A DNA stretch of 64,000 nucleotides from Ceratodon purpureus. Taxonomy: Eukaryota > Streptophyta > Bryopsida > Pseudoditrichales > Ditrichaceae. The position numbers and the translations under genes are program-made. Positions within the stretch are counted from its first letter, which is position 1. Every line of letters begins with the position of its first letter. Location: assembly GCA_014871385.1 (NCBI GenBank), contig CM026426.1:44626484-44690483 (forward strand), given 5' to 3'. Below the pieces are notes generated by a model, which saw nothing but the letters and a program-made list of their open reading frames with translations, was not told the DNA's origin and ran no database searches. This document shows, piece after piece, positions 35,295-46,810 of the stretch.

Positions 35295-37520
35295 TCACAC
35301 ATTTGGTCGTCGCCTGTGGAAACTCTTGATGCTCTGAAGGTCGTCGGAAACCGTTCTCATGGTAGGACGATCCTTCCTCTTGTCTGCCAAGCACTCTATT
35401 GCAACCTCTGCCACGTACTGTATGATGGGCATACATTGCTCAAACCCCTGCCGTGGTTCCTTAAGCTGAGGATCGACTATCATATCCAGATTTCCTTCCT
35501 TGATTATAGGCAGAGCATATGCTGCTAAGCTGTGCTCGTCCACCCTCTGGTAATCCAGAGGCTTCTGGGAGGTGATAAGCTCCAGCAACACCACACCAAA
35601 GCTATAGACATCACTCTTGTCTGTCAAGTGATAGCTGTGGAAGTATTCGGGGTCCAAATAGCCTGGTGTGCCCTGTACGGCAGTGGAGACATGCGTTTTC
35701 TCGGGGTTGGTCAAGCGAGATATGCCAAAGTCTGCAACCTTAACAGAAAAGGTGTTGTCCAACAAAATGTTTGCTGACTTCACATCGCGGTGGTAAATGG
35801 GAGGCTGGGCAGCAAAATGGAGATAAGCCAGTGCATCGGCAGTCTCGGATGCAATTTGCAGACGCTTCGCCCAGTTGAGATTCACTCCAAACCTTAGTCT
35901 ATGCAAGTGCTCGAACAGATTGCCGTTTGGAATATACTCGTACACAAGAATCGGGACCTCAGTCTCAATGCAGCATCCAAAAAGCTTTACCAGGTTGGGG
36001 TGATTCGTCTGCGAGAGGATAGAAATCTCATTCATGAGCTGTTTCTTGCCACTCTTGCTGGCGGAGTTCGACACTTTAATCGCGACATGAACCATCCCAT
36101 TTCTCAACGTGCCCTTGTACACAGTCCCGAATCCGCCGAGGCCAAGAACCAGATGCTCACCGAAATTCTCGGTTGCTTTCTCAAGCTCCTTCAGAGTGAA
36201 TACAGTGACTGCTCCATTAGCTTGCGTAATTGAAGTTATGACTTCCTGCATATTTATATTCGTTGCTCGTTTCCTACGTGACGAACCAAAACCCATTTTT
36301 CGCTTGCGCTGGTACCAGCAGCACGCGATAACTCCTCCAACAACGATTATCAACACGCAGACAACAGCTGCAAGAACGAAAAACAGGGTACCACGTGATT
36401 AGCATCTTTCCAATCCAGTCCAACTCTCGTCAAGAAACTTGACATAAGTGAGAATGCAGTGACATGTTCAGTTTCTGTTCTCACACCTGCAATTGCTGTC
36501 GTATTGCTGCTGCCACTGGATGACTCAGAGGTACTAGGAGCAATTGAAGCGCTAGGAACAATTGAAGCATTCAGGCCGGGTGTTAAGTTCTGGAGTTGTC
36601 GTCGAGACTCGGAGCTGTGAACATTCACTGCAAACTTTTGCCCTACTTGACAATGCGAGACTCCACTGGGCGTCTCTCCGGCACACCCTAAGTAGCTTAT
36701 ACCTGGAGCTGTCAAAATAAACTAGTGCACAGAAGGGTGCTCACTCAGAACAGCCTCTTACCAAAACATTCACTTGAGGGAGATCGGAAAAATTCAAAGC
36801 CTTGCTAAGAATTTTCTCAAAACGTTTCTTAGACCCCCCTTGTTTTAGTAATATCCATGAATCACAAGTCCTCAATAAGAAGGTGCTAATAAGAGGCATA
36901 CTAGCATGTCTCACAACCAGCTAAAAACTTGACGCTTGTGTCACAATCCAAACTGTGTTGGTCTAGAGAAAGAGCATCAATGACAGAGTTAAGAGGAAAG
37001 AGCTCTCATACATTGACAGGAGTCGAAGAATTGAGATCAAAAATGGGCACGCCACCGGTGAAATTGCAGGTATCAAGAGCGGCCTGTGAGTTGACTTGAA
37101 ATAAACTGCAAGCGCCGGGTTTGAAATGGAACTCTGCATACAAGGCATGTGGCTAAGAATGCTTAGACTCAACAAGGTGATCAGTTCAAACCGGGCATTC
37201 ATACAATTGAATACAATAAAAAGTTCGAAATGTATTTAGATGTATTCAGAATAAAAATTACAGCTGAGAATACTTAAACAATTCAACATTCCATTCTTAC
37301 CTAGTATATCTTGCACCGACAGGATTTGAGAAAAAGCCCACACGGCATAATTCGGAACAAGCCCTGTTGCTGGATCGGCATTTGTCCAGCCTGCGTCCCC
37401 GCCAACCCTCACCGACTTGGCTTGCACCAGGACACTTGAGGAACACAATCCGACCACGATAACTAATTGATATAATGCCACTCGTATGTAACCAGTAATT
37501 GTGAATTTCATAGCATCCAT
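35295..37520 (-). CDS. Receptor-like kinase with phytocyanin (cupredoxin) ectodomain
   Basis: Exons on the minus strand: 37520-37301, 37133-37012, 36721-36487, 36367-35295. All are GT-AG and phase-consistent, giving 549 aa with no interruption and a TGA stop. Residues 1-34 are a signal peptide. About 37-148 form a phytocyanin domain: VRVGGDAGWT, NYAVWAFSQILSVQDILEF, SLFQVNSQAALDTCN, FILTAPGISYLGC and SHCQVGQKFAVNV. The ligand set reads Cys82 (where His is usual), Cys127, His137, Gln142; the disulfide pair Cys96/Cys138 is kept. A Ser/Thr/Pro-rich linker (about 150-190) and one membrane segment (about 193-213) follow. The kinase is a complete RD type (LGLGGFGTVYKG, Lys290, Glu306, HRDVKSANILLD with Asp387, DFG Asp405, GTPGYLDPEY), closest to wall-associated kinases. 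It is probably a plasma-membrane receptor kinase; copper binding is uncertain. Confidence 0.88.
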
Positions 37521-40145
37521 GGTGATCTACTGATTCGTCTCTGCACGCATGATTCGAAAATATTGGAGAGTACAATCTACAGCTGAACCTTTAAGATCAT
37601 GCTGGTATGTCAAATATCAACCAGATTAAATACCCGAAATATAACAACCCAGTCAGGTGAGTCCTACCACACTATACCACGGACTACTCACGTTGAGAAA
37701 TACACGTAGAAGGTTATTCGAGAAGAGGGGAAAAGATACATTCTAACGGACAGAAGCATCATCGTGATGATTAAACACAATCTCATCTCATCTCACCGAT
37801 CCCATCTCACCTTCCGCATGTATATGGAGCGCGCGAACGGAAATGACGACAGACTCCAACCACATCACCCACTAGCGTCCCAGTGGCGAACAAACCCCTT
37901 CGCAACCACCAGGTTCATGGCATCTGTCGGTCCACCGCAACCAGACGCGTAAAACAAGCAATCAGAAATTTACAAACCTCACACACAAACGCACTGTAAC
38001 ACCGCATTGGCTACGAGCCAATGCACACCCAAAATTAATCCCCGCACCGATCAACGAAGTCCACCACAGCATCGGAATCCCTCTCAATTAGTACTATACT
38101 ACCCTTCGCACACGCAATACATGGGAAAAGCACAGATCTAGATTCATCTACCTGACCACTACAACGCTAACAGAACCAGGTTCTCGAATGCTAGCAAACT
38201 CCCACCGCAATGCGATCGAGCTGATCTACAGCAGAGTGCTACAAGAGCTTGACCTCGATGGAATTGCTGCAATTTCAGAGTCTAGCTTTAGTCTAACTCC
38301 GAGTTTCCATGTTGTGCAGGGACGGGTCAGTTGCTTGCGATGCCCAGAAACGAAACAGACAGATTTGGTGCGGCGGCCATGCCACCAAACCAGGTCCTGA
38401 TGCAGTATATTTGGCGCGGTAGCATCCCGTTGCATCCCATTTCGTCATCTATTTCTCAACAATTGGTTCGAATAGCACTCGTCTCTATAATTTTGGGAGC
38501 GCCTGTGCTTTTCCCATGTCGCGTTTCACACGGGCACGGAACTACTGGCCCCGGAAAATCACGAAACATCAATCGGCTCAATTATCACCCCCAATCCTAT
38601 TATAGCACCAAGCTATTATTTTTAGGTGCCACCTCTGCACGTCGTCCAATGCCCAAGAGAAAATGAGGCGTTGGCCGGAAGGCCGGAAGGATGAGCTCTC
38701 ATCCACCCCGGATCTCTATTTTAATTTTTGGATTGAAGCTTGGGTGTAAATGAAGGCCAGTATTACACTTATGATGTGTTTGACAATTGAAAATAAAACG
38801 CACAGACGGAGAAAACACTAAATAAAAAATTGGATTATTTGTAGCGCAAATTCCTCGCTACATTTTCTATAGTGTAAACATTATCTTGTACTACCGGTAA
38901 TTTTGGATCTTGTACTACATTTATGAATTCCATAAAATAGTCCCCAAACTATAATTAGATTGATTTTATTGAGCAACTTTGGTTCTATTCTATAGCTTGT
39001 ACTACATTCTCAGTAAAGCACTTAGTGGTTCTAGATTTAAGGTTTGTTGTTTCAACACTTCAAGCACCATAATATTCAATATAGGGTCTTTGATTCAAGG
39101 TATTTGGTAGAATTGACGCTACATTGTTGATGATGGCATTTTCTCTCGCAACCTCTATTGGTATTTATAATAATCTTCTAGACCATGGTAGTTATTTTAG
39201 TGACAAAATCGCAAGACAAGAGCGCGCAACTAGAAAATGCTTAAGAAGGTCTCAAAGCTCTCTATTTCATCATAACATGTGACAGCTTCCCTCATTGGGC
39301 CATGGACTATGGTGAGGTCACTTTTGATACCAATTCAAGGAAAAACATGTCGGAAGGATTAGAAAGTTTTTCTCTAACATTTGCCGACGTAGTGAGCAGT
39401 TCAAGGTTGCCCGCAAAGCATTGCCTCCGCGTCCGCATCAGAGTCCAAAACACTGCCATTGGTTCCAACATTGCATCGAGTAGCCGAAATTCCCCAATAA
39501 TGGATCCTTGGCCCACCATCCGCTCACATCCAGAAATGCTCTCTCCAGTTTAATTACCATAAACCCGAAATAGCAATATGATTGAATTACCCTCCTCCCA
39601 GAATAGTACTGGGCCAATCCAATCACGTTTCCTTCTCACATTTCCTCAAGGTAACCACGGAATATTGCTTCTTGAATCCTTGACCAATCAAATGAATTGG
39701 CTATTAGGAAAGCCACGTACAGTCCACCTTATGTAAACTGTAGGTGGACTATCCGATGGAATGCGTCACATTTTCCACTAGTGTCTCTAGGTGTTAGAAG
39801 TTTAGTCGAACCATCTAACACAGACTCTGAGACTTCATATACACGATATTTTCCGAGCTTGGGCATCCAGAACATATCGACGTTATTCTCTCCTCTAGTC
39901 TGACCAACTGCATGTGAAGGTAAACTGGTTTGATTGTCAAAAACTTCTTCTTTGACATAGATAGTGTCCTCCCAAAACTAAAACCTGAGATTTAATGTTG
40001 TACAAGTGACTGTAGCATGACCGTCTCACCTAATGGAAAGACAACCGAAACAATATGATGATCAACATAAACAAAGGCCATGGTATTTCACAGTAAAACG
40101 CTCAACAGTACTAGCAATGTTGTTGCCCATGACTGCGAAAGATAG
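37521..40145. other. Promoter flank of the kinase and spacer without a supported gene
   Basis: 37.52-38.1 kb is the likely promoter and 5' region of the receptor kinase (a TCTCATCTCATCTCACC tract near 37.78 kb). No reading frame from 38.1 to 40.1 kb shows convincing protein features. AT content rises after 38.7 kb. Confidence 0.45.
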
Positions 40146-40149
40146 AGTA

Positions 40150-41938
40150 AAGTACGGATCTCTCTGAAGCCCCCTATCAAGCAGTGCACCGCGGGCAGTA
40201 GGCTCGTGGGATGGACTTCTGTCCGTCATCCGTCTCGATGGCGGACTCACCCTCCTTCCCGCCCATTTCCTGGCTCGCTCCTCGGCACAGCTCCTCTTCG
40301 CCTCCGCTCCTCGCCCTCGCTCATCGCCAGTGCTCCTCGCCCTCGCTCATCGCTGGTGTTCCTCGCCTTCTCTCCGCGCTGCCGCTCCTAGCCCCTCGCC
40401 CGTCGCCTCCGCTCGTAATTTGTTTTTTTGTGATCTGTTCTTTTTGTGATCTGTCTTGTTCGTGATTTGTTTTTTGTTCGTGATCTATTGTAAGCCTGAT
40501 GCCGCGTGCTATGAAGTTGAGAGTTTGCTACATTTGTTCGTGAGATGGAGGGTGGAAGGAGATGAGGGAGAGGCTTATGATAACATTTAGGAGGTGTTTT
40601 TGAAGAGGGAGGGTTTCTGAAGGTGGATACTGCGACGGAGAGCTGCTCGTTCGAAGCAGTTATGTAAGCAAAGGACGGGGATGTCCGCACAAGTGAGGAA
40701 GTCAGTGGGGCGATGGGCTGGATGGGTTTGTTTGTTTGGTAACAATTTGCATTGATTTCAAAATAGCTGTAGCAGCCTAAAGGTCGATACTGCCATCAAA
40801 AACTTGTTCTTGCAAAGCTTGTCCTCATAAAAACAACTCCTCTAAAAAACGATCAGAAGAGATGTCCAGAGATGGTCACATCAAGAGGAAGGAGATACGC
40901 ACACTCATAAGTAATGAATGAAGATACGAGTAGTTGCTCTTTGTGATCAAACTTGGCTTTGATAAACGGATGCAAGCAAGAAACCCTAGGCTGTAGCAAG
41001 CCTCCACAGTGCCGGCTTTGCAAAGAACATGGTAGTCACACGGCCAACAAGTAGACAAGACCATCTCAACAGCTTTAGATGTATGGTGCAATTCTTGTGG
41101 ATCTTTCAATAGTTTGAATAAGGCAAATGCACATCAATGCCGAAATTTCCAAACAGTTCATGTGAATCATAGATTGTCTTATCGATACTTTCAAACATTT
41201 CATGCGTGAATCAAACATGTTCTTGCACAAAGTTGGTCCATTTTGCTCCAAAACAGATGTATTTCAGACCGAAACCTTCAAGCTCTGGCTCAGGCTCTTG
41301 CACGGTTCAATCGACTTTGCTGTCCTTAGGCAGTGTTTTTCCTCTCTCTCTGTCTGGTATCAAAAGAGTCTGCGGGTTAGGTTTTGAGTTTCCTTTCAAC
41401 CTTTTAAGAAAAATTGCTGCCTCATGCATAGTTTGTGAGGTTGAAGGAGGCGTATCAATTCTAGGGTTGCCCGGAGCTTCGAGATGGCTAATTCCGGCGG
41501 AGGCGACCAGAAGTCGGACCAAGCAGTGAAGGAGAAGAGTGAGCACCAGCGGCACGTGGAGCTTCGCGAGCCAGTGTGCGTGGTTTGTGGTCGATATGGA
41601 GAATACATCTATGATGCAGCTAGAAAAAAAAAAGATCCAGAACAAGAACACGGTGGGGAGCGGGGGAGACGAGCGGAGGCGACAAGCGAGGGGCAAGGAG
41701 CAGCGGCGATGAGCGAGGGCGAGGAGCAGCAGCGATGAGCGAGGACGAGGAGTGGAGGCAAAGAGGAGTTGTAAGGAGGAGCGGGCCAGGAAATGGGCCG
41801 GACGGAGGGTGAGTCCCCCATCGAGACGGATGACAGATAGAAGTCCATCCCACGAGCCTGCTGCCCGAGTAGGGACGTTGCCCGCGGTGCACCGCTTGAT
41901 GAGGGGTTTTAGAGAGACCCGTAAAGTACTCTTAAGGT
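40150..41938. mobile_element. Long-TIR DNA element (Pack-type) of about 1.8 kb
   Basis: The element has terminal inverted repeats of about 260 bases. The left end runs from about 40153 (GAGTAAAGTACGGATCTCTC) to about 40419; the right end from about 41671 to about 41937 (reverse complement GAGTACTTTACGGGTCTCTC). Both hold TGCACCGCGGGCA, GGCTCGTGGGATGGACTTCT, ATCCGTCTCGATGG and repeated CCTCGCCCTCGCTCATCGC. The right arm has about 14 extra bases. No transposase was found inside, so it is non-autonomous. Long TIRs with a captured gene fragment resemble Pack-MULEs; the target-site duplication was not resolved. Confidence 0.8.
41484..41622 (+). pseudogene. Captured first-exon fragment of a zf-HIT DEAD-box RNA helicase (RH41-like)
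   Basis: The ATG at 41484 opens a frame reading MANSGGGDQKSDQAVKEKSE, then EPVCVVCGRYGEYIYDA. The sequence CVVCGRYGEYICD is the start of the zf-HIT finger that precedes the helicase core in plant RH41 and animal DDX59. The zinc finger is cut after its first CxxC pair and none of the helicase core is present, so this is a fragment. About 100-150 bases before the ATG look like native 5' UTR and may have been captured with it. It lies inside the long-TIR element, next to the right inverted repeat. Confidence 0.7.
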
Positions 41939-41939
41939 A

Positions 41940-44900
41940 CGTTCACACCCAGCCTTATGGTCAAGGTGTTAAACAAAAGAATTTGCTAAATGTAATGTGG
42001 CGTTCACACCCACGGTGGTTTGTATTCACGGAGCCTAGGTGGATGCCCACATGGCACACCTTTAAGAGCGGTGTTATGGAAAAGGTGAGCCACCGATTTC
42101 GGGCGCACTGCGAGATAAGTGGAACTTTAATAGCAGATTAAAATCTTATGATACTGTAGATGTGTGACATTTGAGGGTGCTCTTATCTAGTTGAACCTTC
42201 GATGGCATATTACGAAGCATTGATCTTTGGTTTTAGCACACACTTGGCTCAACCCCACAACTGTACTGTGACTTGTGACTTCTTCCCTTTTTAGAGGTTT
42301 TAAGACGATGTTTTAGAGGCATTTGCCGATGGAATGGACAGAGGGAGTGTTCTGGTGTGCAGGAAGTGATTGTACGTCTTTGATCTTCTTTGCGGGCCTC
42401 AAAAGTCCTTTTCTGCGTTCTGCTGGTCTTGGATGTGATAATGCAAACGAGCGATTGAACTGTTCATTTTTGTCAAAATGTGCTTTGCACTTCGCGATAG
42501 AGATGATTGCAATGTGTGCGTTTGCGTGTAGATTTTCGTCTTTACGCTCTACTGAGAGTTGTTGCCTTGTTACGTTAGCCGTGTTGGCGTAGATCTTTCG
42601 AGCGAAAAAATAATTAGGAATTTTGGTTAGAATATTTCTAATACTACTTATTTTTCTGAATCCTTCCTTCATTTGTGTTGAATTCTTGGTCGTGCACAAA
42701 GTGCGGGGTTTAAGCTTGTGCAAAGAAGCTTATCTGTACACTGCGGCCATGAAGTGGCATGCATGATGTTTAGAACGAACTAGACCAGATTACTCTGCAC
42801 TCGTATTCAAGTGAAACGCCGCGATTGACTTTTCACCTTCCAGTTAAATAAGAAGAGTGAGACTTGCAGATCCATGTATATGTAGATGTAGGGATATTTA
42901 GACATGTAGTTTAAGTGTTTGGAGTGATTTCATTGTAAGCAACTCGACATAGTAATGTGTATTAATCGCTTGTGAACTAGTATAGGAATTGATGTTGTGC
43001 AGCTTGTAAGGGAGAAGGAATTGGCCGTGGAAAATGCGGCATTGTGCAAATATGAGCTATGACTTGTTTGAGAAGTTATGAAGAGTCTGCAAGAGAAAGC
43101 GCGCAGTAAAGCATTTTGAAGTTTCAATCCCAAAGTAATTCTTGCCACATATGTTTAGATGCCATAGAATATTCACAAATCGAACTGGCCTTCCAATTGC
43201 CCCCTCTTTCGCACTCTCGACAGCAAACATACACGCAACTCAACCTACACGCGCAACACAACCTCAACTACCTCAAAACCTTGAACGCTCACGAATGCTG
43301 CAAAAACAATTGTGGAATGGGATTATATAAGCAAGGCACACCGAGGGAGACAGAGAAGACACATAGAAGAGAGGGCTTGACAACTTCAGACTTGTTCCAA
43401 AACGTCAACCTTCACGTAAGACCCACTCCCCTAGTGTGACACCCTCTTCATCCAATACCTAGCAACTGGCTAATATCATAAAATGACACCATAGGTCTGA
43501 ACAGTATATACATACAACCGCCCGTTTTATACGGAACCCAGAACCGTAAAGCCCATCAGTGTGAATAGAATCTATTTATTTTAGCTCCCTGGTTTTACAG
43601 AATTTCCGCTATGCTTACATAAGGCTAGGTGTGAAGGGCCCTTTAGGCGACAGGAAATTGACTCACAGGGGGTCTACTCACTATCACAAACTTTGAGCGG
43701 CTTCGTAAGTCAAAGAGTTCAGAAGGGACAACAAGGGGGCCTACACCGATTCTTGGTGTGATCCGACCCTGCGTGCCTTGCTCGACCAACCCCTAATGAC
43801 GTGGATCTACCTCGTGATGATTGTATTCACCAATAGGTTGTTTGTGTTTTTCTTTTACCTTCTATTGTCGACTGTCCAATTTTGAGTCTCGCGGAACCAT
43901 CAGATAGAACGGGCTGAGGTGCGCTCTTCTTTGGATATGTGGGACAGCATCTCGTTCAGGATTCCAGTTGTTGACCCGTGGAATGATTCTATTGGTCGTA
44001 TTTTTTGCTGTCCCGGATGATATTGGTACAACCTATTCATGAGTCTCTCGTTGCCTAAATGGAAATTGGGTACGGCCATGGTTACGCATGCATTACTATT
44101 CAGATTGGCAGCGTGGAATCCCCGCAATGCATTTTTTGATTACGATACCGCAACTTCAGCGCGTTGTACTATACAGTAACTGTGTTTTACAAGGTGTGTT
44201 TGTCCCCTTTTTCTTCTTCCGGAACCCCTACTTATTAGACTTGGTCTTTCCATACCGTCTCTAAGCATCTACGCATGGCTACTTCTTTTCGTACTGTTCA
44301 ATTATAAAGCTAGTACTAAGCTCGCCCGCACAAGTTATTCCATAGTATTATGAGTCCTTCCATGAGGATTTTACATCCAGTGATAGCGTGCGCACAAGAT
44401 ACGGTAGTGGACCGATGTCGTTCATGTACGACTCCTCTGAGTACGTATCCGTTCCTCGGTAATGCGACTTCTTCAAGATGTTCGGTGAAGAGTCTCCTCG
44501 GCCTCTCTTATCCTTTTGACGCAGCGTCATATGAATCATAGCACACTGTCCACAAATTATCATTTGAATGGATCAATTTATAGAAGTACATGTATGGTCA
44601 AAAGAAGACTGAAATACAAAAAAAACGTTACAGACACTGCCACAACTTTCAATGTGATATGTCGATTGTTACCGTATCCCTGTATTTTAGTTCTACGAGC
44701 ATTTTTAGGAGCCACTCCCATTGGTTGGCTTTTTTTCTTCCAAATACCCCCCCAAGGCTATTCTTGGTAAATTTCATTCCGAAAATGGGGCCTGCAGCCC
44801 TAAATTACTCTAGGAGGACACCCTTAGGAATTTTAAAATAAAAAACCAAAAAGTAAGGGCTCATCAACCCTGCCCCTCTGAAAAACGCTCGTAGCACTAC

Positions 44901-45555
44901 ATTATAGTGATCCATTGTTACCTGTGTAACTCACCACAACCTAACATCGGACACTTGTTTCCTCTAAATATGGCGTTGTCGGATAACAGCCTGTTCACGG
45001 TTCGATAATCCCACGTTACTAAAAAAACAACATAATACGGGCGCTGTCCACTGGTAGGAAACCTGACGTTCTGAACTCCGATAATCCGGGAAGTTGTTGC
45101 TCTTGATCAAATGTGTTGCTATTGCTTTAATTTCGGCTCTAATTTTTTTCAAAAAGAGTGTGCTATCGACGTAGTCAATTGCAGAGTCCATCTCCATAAG
45201 TCCTCATATAGCCTTTGTGTGGGCCTTATGTAATTCAAGAGCTTAATTAGAAACGGTTTATTACGCTGGATGTACACACGATTAACTTCGATAAGCTTTT
45301 TCCACTTTACCATTTCTCTCTTGGATGTCCGTTAGAGTAAAATGTAACTAGCTTGCATGTTAGCTTCATCTCTGCTTGTACAGTGGATGACTTTCGTATG
45401 TCTTTCTTGTCAACTTTGTTTTTAAAACTATCATCCTCTCTTTTTGTTGCTATGTTTCAAGGGTTTGCTCATGGGTGATGCCTGTAACATTCTAATGGCA
45501 TGTACGCAGCAGTGTCTAACACATTTCTTAGATACAAGTTCACCCCACGACTGGT
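41940..45555. other. Spacer without a supported gene
   Basis: Short ORFs on both strands lack recognisable motifs or neighbour support. The phrase CGTTCACACCCA occurs twice (about 41.94 and 42.00 kb), 62 bases apart. Nothing else structured was seen. Confidence 0.4.
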
Positions 45556-45558
45556 GAA

Positions 45559-45714
<156 letters not shown>

Positions 45715-46129
45715 GTTTATTTTTTTTTTCCTAACTCCTTCACCATATGCAAAACTCGTTAATGCTTTACGAAAAATGCCAGGTTCATAGTTCAACCAAA
45801 GATAACAAGCGGATGGTATATATAAAATCATATATGTATTTAAAGGGAACTTTGTCAATCTACTCTATCACCTCTGTTATAGAAATTTGGGTTTCAAAAA
45901 AAAATCCTATACTTCTACGTAACTACATATGCCACTCTGAACTCATCAGTCCTTACAGCACTGCTAGGACTAGAAGGACATCTTGATTGAGCGAGTATCT
46001 CCTTTCTGTTCCAACTTAGCCAATGTAAGTTAAATTTGGCTTAGTTGTAGCTTCGTTCCGACTAAGTAAAGCAGACTGTTGTTGTTTCGTCAGATACTGA
46101 TTTGCATAAGGTTTGTTGGGTGTCTCTAT

Positions 46130-46500
46130 TCTCCGCCGACAAGCGGTGCAGCCGCCGCCCTCGCGGGCAGGGGCAGCCCAACCCGTTGGGTCGAATCCCC
46201 GTCCCCGCCCTAGGCCGTCCCAGCCCCGTGGAGCCCCGCCCCCGTGCCCGCGGAGCCCCCCCGGGACCGGTCTCGTAGCGCCCGCCCGGGCAGGCCTTTA
46301 TCCCCCCGCCTGTCTTCATCCCTCATCCTCCTCGTCGTCGTCGTCGTCTTTCTCACGGGCCGGTGTGTGTTGTCTCGCGGGGTGGGGCGCCGTTGCTGTG
46401 GTCGTGGCGACATCGATAGTGATTGCGGTGGAGTGCCATCGATAGTGATTGCGGTGGAGCGCCATCGATAGTGATTGCGGTGGAGCGCCATTGTGGAGGA
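46130..46500. repeat. GC-rich island with three 26-base tandem repeats
   Basis: 46.13-46.40 kb is very GC-rich with a CGTCGTCGTCGTCGTC tract. At 46411-46488 the 26-base unit starting CATCGATAGTGATTGCGGTG occurs three times without gaps. It lies 0.3 kb upstream of the ten-exon plus-strand gene and probably belongs to its promoter or 5' UTR. Confidence 0.75.
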
Positions 46501-46810
46501 GCTGGTTAGGGTTTCTTCATGATGTTGGTCGTGGAGGTTTTGAGGAGCGAGTTGGTGGACATTGGCGTGCATTTCTAGTGTTCAAATCAGTAGTTTTAGG
46601 TAAGGTCTCGGCTGCGACATAATTGTTTTGTTGGATACATATGTTGATAAGGATCTCGTTGCTTCTGAGACCGCGTGGAGTAGAGAGGAGCGAGGCCGGA
46701 AGCGAGAGATAGGGAAAGTTGGTATTGAGGCATCCTCCATCGTGGCTCATCCAACTAATTCAAGGGGTCCGACTTCGGATGGTGCAGCGGAGCGACTACA
46801 GAGGAGGTCG

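Noticed and set aside
35295-37520. Plain wall-associated kinase
   Set aside because: The kinase resembles that group, but the ectodomain exons encode a phytocyanin fold, not the GUB_WAK or EGF modules.
42313-42723. Minus-strand ORF of 136 codons
   Set aside because: No recognisable motif, no splice context, and composition like the surrounding spacer.
46130-46410. Ribosomal RNA spacer or rRNA fragment
   Set aside because: Only base composition is similar; no conserved rRNA segment was recognised.
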